Source of the DNA: Pseudomonadota bacterium
GTDB lineage: Bacteria; Desulfobacterota; Desulfobulbia; Desulfobulbales; Desulfocapsaceae
Direction of reading: 5' to 3'
Assembly (NCBI GenBank): GCA_018820855.1
Contig: JAHJNL010000016.1
Location: 1 to 33,149 of the forward strand
Length of the DNA stretch: 33,149 bases
Part shown: in pieces, positions 1-7,911 of the stretch
Numbering within the stretch: the stretch's first letter is position 1
Layout of the letters: the number at the start of each line of letters is the position of its first letter
Made by a program: the position numbers and the translations under genes
Notes under the pieces: model-generated
The model's database searches: none
What the model saw: only the letters and a program-made list of their open reading frames with translations
Told to the model about the DNA's origin: nothing

Positions 1-194
1 GTTGAACGGTTATGGAAATCGGTAAAATACGAGCGAGTCTATTTGCATGCCTATGACTCGGTCAACGAAGCTCGTAAATCGATCATGCAATATCTGGACT
101 GGTACAATCGATCCAGGCCACATTCAAAATTAGGTAAAAAACACCTGACGAGGCATACGCCGTGATGCTGCCCACGGTCGAACTGGCAGCATAA
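1..194 (+). pseudogene. IS3-family transposase OrfB, C-terminal remnant, frameshifted
   Basis: Frame 1 from the window edge encodes the end of an IS3-type DDE integrase: VERLWKSVKYERVYL, then YLDWYNRSRPHSKLG, the typical last block of OrfB. The frame then breaks at a run of six A's (134-139) and stops at 163-165. Shifting by one base restores the usual family ending TPDEAYAVMLPTVELAA with a stop at 192-194. One base has therefore probably been lost in the A-run, leaving the last 16 or so residues out of frame. The 5' part lies outside the window. What is seen is a degenerate or mis-sequenced copy, so I call it a pseudogene; a programmed shift this far into OrfB would be unusual for IS3 elements. 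Confidence 0.8.
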
Positions 195-395
195 AATCAA
201 GCAGAGATTCCACTTAACAAACGTGAAATGCTGTTCAAACGATCGGAGCCACCTCTTATGACCTTTCACTCAAGATAGTTAGGAAGAAGGGTAAGTTGCG
301 ATTTTGCTTAAATGCTTGAGCTTGCCAATGGATTCTTTAACTATGGCTAAAATTGGAAGTAATTAAGTATGGTGCTCAATGATCTGCCTTAATTA
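195..395. other. Non-coding stretch, probable IS3 right end
   Basis: No gene is recognisable. The first 65 or so bases run on from the transposase stop and include GATCGGAGCCACCTCT (about 241-256), which resembles the terminal inverted repeat of IS3-family elements, so the element probably ends near 256. The rest is A+T-rich intergenic DNA downstream of the minus-strand methyltransferase. The repeat assignment is from memory of the family; the matching left end is outside the window. Confidence 0.4.
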
Positions 396-1097
396 TCAGA
401 TAGTTACGGACTGATATGCTTCAATAATATGTTTTACACCAGCATTGTTGCCCAGTTGTATCCTCTGATAGTGATTAAGTGTTTTGGTAAGATAATTCAC
501 AGCGTTTTTTGCTTGTTCAACGGTATTAGTTTCCCAAATTAGGTTGCCAACGGTGCTAACTTTTGGTCGCTGCTTGTTCATGTCCGTAGCAACTGAGACT
601 ATTAAAATTTCATAAACGCGTTGATTTTCTTCAACTAACGCTTCAGCTTGAAGGCAGAAATCAAGTTGGATTAGTTGTTGTCGCAATGTAAATTGGTGGT
701 GAACAGGACACAAGAGGAAATCGATATTGGTTGTAGGGTGACTTTGATAAATAGCTTTGACAAACTGGGTCACTAAATCGCCGCCCACTCCGGTTATAAT
801 CACTAAATGCTTTCCCTCATATTGTCGTAATGGTAGTGCAGTTACATCAATACAATGTGTTTGCCATTGTGTACCTGTGGCTGACAACTCTTTGGGGTGA
901 AATCGCTGTAGTTTGTTTTCCAGTTCGCTCATAAGTTCAGGAACAATATCAACAAAATGAATGTATAATGCAGCTTGTCGAGATAATAAGGCAGCTCCCA
1001 ATAAGCCGTGGTCACAACAACAATCCCAAATGTGGGTATATTCAGATGTAACCATTGATTCGATTTTTTTTAATCTTTTACCGAGTTTCAAGGTCAA
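396..1097 (-). CDS. trmK: TrmK-like tRNA (adenine(22)-N1)-methyltransferase
   Basis: The 233-residue protein has a class I SAM-binding fold. Motif I is WDCCCDHGLLGA (about residues 24-35), the TrmK/COG2384 version in which DHG replaces the usual glycine-rich loop. FVDIVPELM follows as the acidic motif II, and GVGGDL forms a further conserved block. TrmK enzymes methylate N1 of A22 in the tRNA D-arm. The wording of the motifs (CCCDHGLLGAALLS, LLCPVHHQFTLRQQL) is what I associate with Shewanella/Vibrio-type homologues rather than Firmicutes ones, which suggests transfer from Gammaproteobacteria (inference). The gene sits alone beside an IS3 remnant and is A+T-richer than the core genes to its right. 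The methyltransferase fold is certain; the A22 specificity is by family only. Confidence 0.75.
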   Translation of the reverse strand: MTLKLGKRLKKIESMVTSEYTHIWDCCCDHGLLGAALLSRQAALYIHFVDIVPELMSELENKLQRFHPKELSATGTQWQTHCIDVTALPLRQYEGKHLVIITGVGGDLVTQFVKAIYQSHPTTNIDFLLCPVHHQFTLRQQLIQLDFCLQAEALVEENQRVYEILIVSVATDMNKQRPKVSTVGNLIWETNTVEQAKNAVNYLTKTLNHYQRIQLGNNAGVKHIIEAYQSVTI

Positions 1098-1464
1098 TGC
1101 CTATCCTATGAGGTGTAAATGTGGTTTACTAGTCAAAAGCTGGAGCATTATAATGGTTTCCTGCCTTGAATCTATGAATTTCTTACTATCGCCCAAACTG
1201 AAGGTGTCTACTGCATCGCTGGTATAATACAAGATTTCGAAAGTAAATATACCTCCCCTAAACTGGCACAGGGCAGATTTGAGAAGATGCAGGAACATCT
1301 TCGACGTCTGCTTTGTCTCAGCGTTTAATCTTGCCAATTGCAGCCCTAAAGGTAAGAACAGTCCACACAAAAATAGTATTTGAAGAGACAAAAAACATAG
1401 CCTAACGTTAACTTCTACCAACAAGCTTACCTCAGTCTCTGACTGACAAAATTAACTTCCGTTT

Positions 1465-2982
1465 ATGCCATCTCAATCAAGCCATGTTATCGATGCCTTA
1501 TTTAAAGCATTCACCGACGCTTCCTCTGACATCATCCACCTGAATGATGAGCAGGGAAATATTCTCTATGTCAACCAGGCCAGCGAGAAGTTGCTAGGCT
1601 ACCCGGAAAACGAGTTGCTACACACGCCTGCCTTCAACCTTATTCATGAGGAAGACCGACCTCTCATTAACGAGGATATGCGAATCATTGCGCCAAACAA
1701 CGCCCTTCCAGCCAGAGAAATTCGACTCAAAAAAAAGGATGGCAGCTATCTTGATGTGGAGGTACAAGGTTTCTTCGTGCTAATCGAGGAAAGAAGGCTT
1801 CTTGGGGCAGTTATCCGTGACATCAGTGTCCGTAAAGCTCGCGAAGAACAAACGCAACTCTTAACCAAGAAGAAGCTGGAATCAGTGGGTGTGTTAGCTG
1901 GAGGTATTGCTCATGATTTTAATAATCTCCTTGCAGCAATTCTAGGTAACATCGAATTAGCAGAAGCTTACACAGACTCCACTAGTAAAGCACATCCTCT
2001 TTTAAAAGAAGCCAAAAAAGCTTCAATCAGAGCAAAAGGGCTTAGTCAGCAGCTCCTTACTTTTGCAAAGGGTGGTGATCCCGTAAAACGTACTTCTTCA
2101 ATCGCTAAAATCATAACCGATTCTACTAATTTTGTTCTGCGTGGAAGTTCAGTAGTATGCGACTACGATATTCCAAACGATTTGTGGCCCGCTGAAGTTG
2201 ATACCGGCCAGATAAGCCAAGTAATTCACAATATAATTCTTAATGCCCGTTATGCTATGCCTAAAGGAGGCGTAGTTGAAATAAATTGCCAAAATATTCC
2301 AGATATCAGCAAGGAATTACCCTCATTACCTTTCGGGCAATATCTTAAAATTACTATAGTTGATTCCGGTTCTGGTATCCCGTCAAAATATATTGATAAA
2401 ATATTTGACCCTTATTTCACAACCAAACAGGAAGGAAGCGGTTTAGGTCTGGCAATTTGTCATTCAATTATTCGCAAGCATGGTGGAAATATTTCCGTGC
2501 AATCAGAAATAGACCAGGGAACTGCCTTTACTATATTTTTACCAGCTTCTTCTAAAATCCTCGAAGAGCCTACTTCATCGAAACCTGATATTGTCGAGGC
2601 TGTGCGTAAAGCCACCATTATGGTGATGGATGATGAATACATTGTGCGGTACATGTTAAAACAAATGCTTTCTCACTTAGGCCATGAAGTTCTTATGGCA
2701 AAAAACGGCCACGAAGCAATTGAAATATACAACGAGTATGTTAATAGCAATCGTACTATTGATATCGTCTTTATGGATTTAAGTATCCCAGGTGAGAAAG
2801 GTGGTAAAGAGACAGTGTTGGAAATATTGAAAATCAATCCAGATGCAAAAGTTGTCGTGGCAAGTGGTTATTCAAATGACCAAATTATGGCTAATTATCA
2901 AAAACATGGCTTCATAGCTTCCATTGCAAAACCGTTTCAATTGTCTGAAGTAAATAAGCTAATTAATGCTGTTTTGGAATAG
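1465..2982 (+). CDS. Hybrid sensor histidine kinase (PAS - HisKA - HATPase - REC)
   Basis: A 505-residue cytosolic two-component hybrid. A PAS domain (about 10-125) contains ILYVNQASEKLLGY and ends in GAVIRDIS. The dimerisation/phosphoacceptor box is GGIAHDFNNLL with His150. The HATPase domain shows an N-box (HNIILNARYAM), a G1 box (DSGSGIP), the F-box FDPYFTTK and the G2 box GSGLGLAI. The C-terminal receiver (382-505) has the DDE acid cluster, phosphoacceptor Asp438 in FMDLSIP and Lys489 in AKPF. There is no membrane segment, so the signal is presumably internal or reaches the PAS domain from a partner. In-frame stops lie just upstream, so 1465 is the first usable ATG, although no good Shine-Dalgarno is seen. 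No partner regulator or output gene is adjacent. The kinase class is clear; the signal is unknown. Confidence 0.93.
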   Translation: MPSQSSHVIDALFKAFTDASSDIIHLNDEQGNILYVNQASEKLLGYPENELLHTPAFNLIHEEDRPLINEDMRIIAPNNALPAREIRLKKKDGSYLDVEVQGFFVLIEERRLLGAVIRDISVRKAREEQTQLLTKKKLESVGVLAGGIAHDFNNLLAAILGNIELAEAYTDSTSKAHPLLKEAKKASIRAKGLSQQLLTFAKGGDPVKRTSSIAKIITDSTNFVLRGSSVVCDYDIPNDLWPAEVDTGQISQVIHNIILNARYAMPKGGVVEINCQNIPDISKELPSLPFGQYLKITIVDSGSGIPSKYIDKIFDPYFTTKQEGSGLGLAICHSIIRKHGGNISVQSEIDQGTAFTIFLPASSKILEEPTSSKPDIVEAVRKATIMVMDDEYIVRYMLKQMLSHLGHEVLMAKNGHEAIEIYNEYVNSNRTIDIVFMDLSIPGEKGGKETVLEILKINPDAKVVVASGYSNDQIMANYQKHGFIASIAKPFQLSEVNKLINAVLE

Positions 2983-3195
2983 CAAGTCTATCGATTTGAG
3001 ATTGCCCTATCGAAGGTATTAAGATCCCGACAATTCCAATACAGTGGATGCCTATTATGCACCTTTACATAGAAAATATTTCCAGAACATCACGGATGAG
3101 AATGATTTGTCGCTAACTGTTAGCTATGTTAAAATCTCGATGCGATATTTGTCAGCTCAGGTCATGACTTCTACACTTTTAAAACATGCAATGTT

Positions 3196-3234
3196 GGTTC
3201 CAAACCTCGCGTAAAATGGTTTCAAACCTCGTGT
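3196..3234. repeat. Tandem-like imperfect 17-bp direct repeat
   Basis: GGTTCCAAACCTCGCGT at 3196-3212 and GGTTTCAAACCTCGTGT at 3218-3234 agree at 15 of 17 positions, spaced two turns of the helix apart (22 bp centre to centre). They could be a protein-binding pair or part of a decayed mobile-element end. Confidence 0.6.
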
Positions 3235-3243
3235 GTGGCTACA

Positions 3244-3285
3244 GTGGACACCATTTTCGGCTGATGGACAACTATGTGGACACCA
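3244..3285. repeat. Repeated GTGGACACCA motif, possible IS21-like end
   Basis: GTGGACACCA occurs at 3244-3253 and 3276-3285, with a related GATGGACA between them at 3263-3270. Multiple short repeats of a TGTCCAC core are typical of IS21-family termini. Only one end is visible, so the assignment is tentative. Confidence 0.35.
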
Positions 3286-3289
3286 AACA

Positions 3290-3318
3290 AATCAAGGACT
3301 TAGAAGAATATCTCCTAA
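3290..3318 (-). terminator. Hairpin downstream of tRNA-fMet
   Basis: ATCAAGGACTTAG and CTAAGTCCTTGAT form a perfect 13-bp stem around a short loop, placed 14 bases beyond the CCA end of the tRNA on its strand. The following bases on that strand (TTGTTTG) are only moderately T-rich, so it is a plausible but not textbook terminator or processing hairpin. Confidence 0.55.
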
Positions 3319-3332
3319 GTCCTTGATATATT

Positions 3333-3409
<77 letters not shown>

Positions 3410-3489
3410 TTACGTCTCCAATTATAGACTAAGGCGAGGGGATTGTCAATAGTAAATCGATTGTAGTCGGGGGCAAAAGAGAATTATTT

Positions 3490-3924
3490 TCAGGCTGTTT
3501 CAGGAAGCAGGGCCTGCAGGAGGGGGATGATATTGGTCGGCAGGGGAGTCAATTTTCCTTTACGGTTGATGGAAGCATGGAGGGTATGGCCCTTGGCCAG
3601 AAGCAGCTCTTTGCCAGTTGCACTCTCCTTTCGCAGAATTTTGTATGTGAATTTGCAGGTGATTTTTTGGAGTTCACTGAGCCGGGTTTCTATGATGAGC
3701 AGGTCATCATAGCGGGCCGGGGCCTTAAAGCGGGTGTAGCATTCGATAACCGGGAAGAGTAAGCCGAGCTCTTCTATCTCTCGGTAGGAACAGACGTTTT
3801 CCCGCATGAGTTCGGTGCGTCCGATTTCAAAAAAACGGAGGTAGTTGGCATTATATACAACTGCTGCCGCATCGGTATCTCCATAGAGTACCCGGTAATG
3901 GCAACGATGGCTTTTATCTTCCAC
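3490..3924 (-). CDS. ybgC: YbgC/FadM-type acyl-CoA thioesterase (hotdog fold)
   Basis: At 144 residues it is the normal length for a single hotdog-domain thioesterase. The motif YGDTDAAAVVYNANYLRFFE (residues 14-33) is the active-site block of the 4-hydroxybenzoyl-CoA thioesterase/YbgC family, with catalytic Asp18 at the same position as in E. coli YbgC. The family His that follows VVY is Asn25 here, a substitution I believe is common among deltaproteobacterial members. The start is GTG (VEDKSH), with AAGG about ten bases upstream. It would hydrolyse small or medium acyl-CoAs in the cytoplasm; the real substrate cannot be read from sequence. It lies downstream of hom/apgM on the same strand but with a gap of about 140 bases. 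Confidence 0.85.
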   Translation of the reverse strand: MEDKSHRCHYRVLYGDTDAAAVVYNANYLRFFEIGRTELMRENVCSYREIEELGLLFPVIECYTRFKAPARYDDLLIIETRLSELQKITCKFTYKILRKESATGKELLLAKGHTLHASINRKGKLTPLPTNIIPLLQALLPETA

Positions 3925-4065
3925 TGACTGAGTGCCTTGTAGGTAGAGTTCTTATTTCTTGTGAGAGAAAACGAACAGTTATACTGCTAATCATTTGCGT
4001 TGTCAGCCAGATGTTCACAAGGTACTGACACCAGTTAAGAGACGGCTGAAAACGATTCTTAAGGG

Positions 4066-5289
4066 CTACGCCTGTCGTTGAAGAAGTTTCCACATCAGGG
4101 CCTCGCCATTGGGGAGAGTCCCTCCCTCTTCTTGACCTGCAATATCTCCGGTCTTCTCTGAAAAATTGAGGCCACTGCCTTTTTTGTCTTCCCGGGAGTC
4201 GTAGAGGAGAGTGGGAACGGGACTGTCTGTGTGGGTGCGCAGGGAAAGGGGGGTGTAATGGTCCATGGTGGCGATTATTCGAAAAGTCTCTTTCCTCTCC
4301 TCAAGACCTCGGAGAATAGGGGCCACAATTTTCCCGTCAAAATCTTCAATGGCCTGGATCTTGTCCTGGAGAAGGCCCTGATGTCCGGCCTCGTCTGGTG
4401 CTTCCACATGGACAAAGACATAATCTTGTGTTTTCAGGCAGTCCAGGGCGGCATCGGCCTTTCCCTTGTAGTTGGTGTCAATGTAGCCAGTGGCGCCTGG
4501 GACGTTGATGATATTCAGGCCGATGTTGACGCCAAGACCTTTGAGTAGATCCACCGCAGAGATCAGACTTCCGCGCAGGCCAAACCGATCAAACATGGAC
4601 GGTACTGCCGGGAGTTTCCCTTCGCCCCAGAGCCAGATACCATTGGCCGGATTCTTTCCGGCCTGTATCCTTTTCTGGTTCAGCGGATGATTCTCCAGGA
4701 CCGTGCTCGTCTTGAGAAGGAGTTCTTTCCACTCGGGCACGGCCATGTAGCGCTGCCAAGGCTCTGTTACGTCTTTTTCAATATAATCGTGAGGGGGTAC
4801 TGTATCCATGAAAGGATAATCGCCTCCCACTACCAAAATGTGTCGGTAACTGACTCCGGCCTTGAAGTGGAATCGATCTGTACTGCATGTCCTTTCCAAG
4901 GCTTCGATAAGCTGATGGGATTCGTCACTGGAGATGTGGCCGGCCGAATAGTCGATCATGCGGACTCTGCTTTTGGTTTCCCGGCTGAGAGTAACGAGGT
5001 TGCAGCGAAAGGCTGTTTCGTCTGCATCAAGTTTTACTCCCATGGCCGCAGCCTCCAGCGGGGCGCGGCCGGTGTAGTACTCTTCAGGCCTGTAACCCAG
5101 AAGGGAGAGGTTGGCCACGTCTGAGCCGGGTGGGTAGCCGGCAGGGATGGTGCGGGTGCGGAAAAGTTCTCCCCGCTGGCAGAGGCTGTCCAGCGTCGGG
5201 GTCTTTGCTGCTTCAAGCGGGGTGCGGCCGTCCAGCTCGGGCATGGGGAGGTCTCCCATGCCGTCACCTACAAGGATAAGGTATTTCAT
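4066..5289 (-). CDS. apgM: ApgM-family phosphoglycerate mutase-like protein, possible homoserine kinase
   Basis: A 407-residue alkaline-phosphatase-superfamily protein of the archaeal-type cofactor-independent phosphoglycerate mutase family. The N-terminal metal site VGDGMGD (7-13) and the nucleophile block PPGSDVANLSLLGY with Ser56 are intact. The HVEAPDEAGHQG and MDHYTP blocks supply the remaining metal ligands. The gene follows hom with a 15-base gap, so the two are almost certainly cotranscribed. In Desulfobacterota and other bacteria lacking ThrB, this subgroup beside hom has been proposed as an alternative homoserine kinase (TIGR02535). The context here favours that role, making O-phosphohomoserine for threonine synthesis, over glycolysis. 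The family is certain; the choice between the two functions is inference. Confidence 0.88.
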   Translation of the reverse strand: MKYLILVGDGMGDLPMPELDGRTPLEAAKTPTLDSLCQRGELFRTRTIPAGYPPGSDVANLSLLGYRPEEYYTGRAPLEAAAMGVKLDADETAFRCNLVTLSRETKSRVRMIDYSAGHISSDESHQLIEALERTCSTDRFHFKAGVSYRHILVVGGDYPFMDTVPPHDYIEKDVTEPWQRYMAVPEWKELLLKTSTVLENHPLNQKRIQAGKNPANGIWLWGEGKLPAVPSMFDRFGLRGSLISAVDLLKGLGVNIGLNIINVPGATGYIDTNYKGKADAALDCLKTQDYVFVHVEAPDEAGHQGLLQDKIQAIEDFDGKIVAPILRGLEERKETFRIIATMDHYTPLSLRTHTDSPVPTLLYDSREDKKGSGLNFSEKTGDIAGQEEGGTLPNGEALMWKLLQRQA

Positions 5290-5304
5290 CGGTTTTAAGT
5301 AGGA

Positions 5305-6612
5305 TTACTCGTCAGTTGTCAGGATTCGGATTTTTACCGTGGCCTCGGTGCATACATCCAGGGCATCGATTTCAGCGATTGCCTGTTGCACGGCCTCTTC
5401 ATTTGCCACATGGGTATGGATGACGATGTATACCGGTTCATATTCGTGACGGCTTTTCTGGATGACGGATTTGATGGAAATATTATGCGTTCCAAAGATT
5501 CCGGAAATGGTAGACAGGACTCCGGGCTTGTCCAGAGCCGTGATGCGGAAGTAATAGGCACAGGACAGCTCTTTCATGGGGGTGATTTTAGGGATGCCAA
5601 TATTCTCCGGCAGGTAAGAGAGTGCCGGAACCCTGTTGACAGAGCCGCAGAGGATGTTTCTTCCGATGTCCACAACATCAGCGGCGACCGCACTGCCTGT
5701 GGGCATCATTCCGGCACCCAAGCCGTAGAGAAGGACATTGCCAACGGTGTCCCCGGTAAAATGGATGGCATTATAAGCCCCATTGATATTGGCAAGCATA
5801 TGCGATTCAGGAACCATGGTGGGGTGCACCCTGGCTTCCACATGGGAACCGTGATTGCGGCTGATGGCCAAGAGTTTGATGCGACAGCCGAATTCCCGTG
5901 CAAAATCGATGTCAATGGGTTTGATATTGCTGATTCCCTCAGTGTGAATGTCATTGAGATGAACATATTTTCCGTAGGCGATGGTCATAAGAATGGCAAG
6001 CTTGTGAGCCGTATCAATTCCTTCTACATCATAGGTGGGGTCAGCCTCGGCAAATCCTTGTTCTTGAGCATCCTGCAGCACTTCAGCAAAGGGGACGCCA
6101 TGATCGGTCATCTTGGTGAGAATATAATTTGCGGTGCCGTTCATTATGCCCATGATGGACTCGATACGATTGGCAACCAGGCCTTCTTTCAAAGATTTAA
6201 TTACCGGGATGCCGCCTCCTACACTTGCTTCAAATCCCACTTCCACATTGTTGGCTACAGCTGCCTGAAAAATTTCCTTGCCATGGATAGAGAGCAGAGC
6301 CTTGTTGGCAGTGACAACGTGTTTTCCATGTTTAATCGCTTCAAGAAGAAAAGTTCGTGCCGGTTCCATACCGCCAATCAGTTCTACAACAATATCGATT
6401 TCAGGATCGGTGAAGATGTCGCCTGCATCTTTTGAGAGGATGGTCCCGCTGAATTGTTCAGGCAGGGCATCGATATTGATGTCAGCTACCCGGGAGAGGA
6501 CGACTTGAGCACCAACTTTGCGGAGTAGTCGGTCTTTCTGTTCGTGAAGGGTCTGTGCCAGTCCGCTACCTACGGTGCCGAACCCAATAAGGCCCACATG
6601 TATCTGTTTCAT
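5305..6612 (-). CDS. hom: Homoserine dehydrogenase with C-terminal ACT domain
   Basis: The 435-residue enzyme reduces aspartate semialdehyde to homoserine in threonine/methionine synthesis. The Rossmann fingerprint GFGTVGSG (10-17) opens the protein. TANKALL forms the cofactor/substrate region, and NGTANYILTKM and FAEADPTYDVEGIDTAHK form the catalytic block with the conserved acidic residues and lysine. The last 80 or so residues (YYFRITALDKPGVLSTISGI onward) are an ACT domain, which usually gives feedback inhibition by threonine. Length and order match the monofunctional bacterial enzyme. The ATG has a weak GAG upstream, and the start fits the usual first residues. It is the first gene of the hom-apgM pair. 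Confidence 0.96.
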   Translation of the reverse strand: MKQIHVGLIGFGTVGSGLAQTLHEQKDRLLRKVGAQVVLSRVADINIDALPEQFSGTILSKDAGDIFTDPEIDIVVELIGGMEPARTFLLEAIKHGKHVVTANKALLSIHGKEIFQAAVANNVEVGFEASVGGGIPVIKSLKEGLVANRIESIMGIMNGTANYILTKMTDHGVPFAEVLQDAQEQGFAEADPTYDVEGIDTAHKLAILMTIAYGKYVHLNDIHTEGISNIKPIDIDFAREFGCRIKLLAISRNHGSHVEARVHPTMVPESHMLANINGAYNAIHFTGDTVGNVLLYGLGAGMMPTGSAVAADVVDIGRNILCGSVNRVPALSYLPENIGIPKITPMKELSCAYYFRITALDKPGVLSTISGIFGTHNISIKSVIQKSRHEYEPVYIVIHTHVANEEAVQQAIAEIDALDVCTEATVKIRILTTDE

Positions 6613-7003
6613 AGCTCGTTGTTTGTGTCGTGTTATTGTTAAGCCACAAAATGGGGGAGTGGCCTTTGTTGAATGATGGAAGGAAACCTAATTTTCAGCA
6701 TGGAAAGTACTCTCTTTCCATGGGAAAGTCAAAAAGTAAGAGCGGATATTTTAGTGGCGAGGGTTTTGTTTTTGGATTATATTTTCAATTTGTTGTTTTT
6801 GAGTGAGTATTCATTCACAGACAAGTTCAGGCAGGTATTGATTGTATCCGTTTTTCCGGTTATCTGAAAAATCTCAGTCAGCTCCAGCGATTTCGGGATA
6901 TTTGTGCTTTTTCCCGTGCCTGCTGATGAGATTTTTCTTATAACCAATATTATCTTTTCGGGCTTGTGCTCAGGCCTATACAATTTGCTTAAAGGAGAAA
7001 AAC
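6613..7003. promoter_or_regulatory. Divergent hom/adk intergenic region
   Basis: About 390 bases between divergently transcribed hom and adk. No coding region is convincing: the minus-strand reading frame here overlaps the adk start and has no family resemblance. It must hold both promoters, but I see no consensus -35/-10 I would stand on. Its most distinctive content is the long inverted repeat in the presumed adk leader. Confidence 0.6.
6858..6945. repeat. Long imperfect inverted repeat in the adk 5' leader
   Basis: The 24-base arm at 6858-6881 (GGTTATCTGAAAAATCTCAG then TCAG) is nearly the reverse complement of the 23-base arm at 6923-6945. The differences are a 2-base mismatch after GGTTAT and one extra base near the inner end. 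The 41-base loop holds an inner CGGGA/TCCCG hairpin. The structure ends 58 bases before the adk ATG. It could be a structured leader RNA, a bidirectional terminator/attenuator or a small miniature repeat. Confidence 0.6.
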
Positions 7004-7681
7004 ATGGCTGTAAACATTCTTGCATTTGGACCAAACGGAAGTGGTAAAGGAACTCAAGGCGCCATTGTCAAAGATAAATACGGTATGGATCACATCGAAT
7101 CCGGTGCCATTTTCCGCGAGCATATCAAGGGTGGAACCGAGCTCGGTAAAAAGGCAAAAGAGTATATCGAGCGTGGTGATCTGGTCCCTGATGAAATAAC
7201 AATTCCCATGGTTCTTGAGACTCTGGCCAAATCCAAGGAAAAAGGTTGGCTGCTTGATGGCTTCCCTCGTTCACTTGCTCAAGCAGAGGCCCTGGACAAA
7301 GCCCTTAAAGAGGCAGGGATGGAACTCAACTACATCATGGAGATCGTTCTTGATCGTGAGATAGCCAAAGAGCGTATCATGGGACGTCGTCTCTGTGCCA
7401 ATGACAACAATCATCCCAATCACATAGCTTTTGAGGCCATCAAGCCTGTTGAAAAAGATGGAAAGCTGGTTTGTCGTGTCTGCGGAGGTGAATTGAGTGC
7501 CCGTGCTGATGATCAGGATGAGGATGCCATCAATAAACGTCATAATATCTATTATGATACCGAGACCGGAACCATGGCAGCAGTTAACTACTTCAAGGGT
7601 GGGAGTGCCAAGGTGATTTCTGTGGATGGCTCTAAATCCATCAAAGAGGTAACTAACGCTATCCTGGAAAATCTGGATTGA
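7004..7681 (+). CDS. adk: Adenylate kinase with zinc-type LID
   Basis: A 225-residue nucleoside monophosphate kinase that interconverts ATP + AMP and 2 ADP. The P-loop GPNGSGKGT is at 9-17, the AMP-binding block SGAIFREHIKGGTELGKK at 33-50, and DGFPRSLAQAE at 85-95 carries the conserved Arg89. The LID is extended and holds Cys131, His137/His140 and a CRVC pair (Cys157, Cys160), which looks like a structural zinc site, followed by the arginine-rich return. AAAGGAGAAAAAC gives a strong ribosome site at the ATG. A strong terminator follows, so it is probably monocistronic. Confidence 0.93.
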   Translation: MAVNILAFGPNGSGKGTQGAIVKDKYGMDHIESGAIFREHIKGGTELGKKAKEYIERGDLVPDEITIPMVLETLAKSKEKGWLLDGFPRSLAQAEALDKALKEAGMELNYIMEIVLDREIAKERIMGRRLCANDNNHPNHIAFEAIKPVEKDGKLVCRVCGGELSARADDQDEDAINKRHNIYYDTETGTMAAVNYFKGGSAKVISVDGSKSIKEVTNAILENLD

Positions 7682-7717
7682 TACTCTAATATCTGGATAA
7701 GATAGTCTTTTCAGTCT

Positions 7718-7758
7718 GGGCATGTCAGCGGCAACTGCTGATATGCCCGTTTTTTTTT
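7718..7758 (+). terminator. Rho-independent terminator of adk
   Basis: GGGCATGTCAGC pairs with GCTGATATGCCC (11 Watson-Crick pairs plus one G·T) around a 7-base loop, followed by G and nine T's. This is a classical intrinsic terminator 37 bases after the adk stop. Confidence 0.92.
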
Positions 7759-7911
7759 GCCTTTTTGATCAAGATCTTTTAGATTCCCATTCTGCTTGGG
7801 TTTTGTCTGGCGCTCAGGGGCAAAATTTGTAAGCACTTAATCGGAGGCAGGTTCATGACAACCTCTTCTCTGTTCTTGTTTGTCTGTCTTCTCCTATGGA
7901 GCTGAATTTGT

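Larger units (their letters stand above)
2983..3332. other. Gene-free stretch with short repeats
   Basis: About 350 bases without a recognisable gene. It contains two imperfect 17-base direct repeats (3196-3212, 3218-3234), two exact GTGGACACCA copies (3244, 3276) and a strong hairpin at 3290-3318 that lies just beyond the 3' end of the minus-strand tRNA. The GTGGACACCA / TTTTCGGCTGATGGACA arrangement recalls the repeated termini of IS21-type elements, so this may be an element scar; no transposase is left. Confidence 0.5.

Noticed and set aside
1101-1424. 107-codon minus-strand frame just upstream of the TrmK-like gene
   Set aside because: No ribosome site, no family resemblance and an irregular composition; it is more likely the upstream region of the methyltransferase and of the divergent kinase.
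5386-6435. 349-codon plus-strand frame opposite hom
   Set aside because: Entirely antisense to a clear homoserine dehydrogenase; its sequence has no motif or plausible composition.
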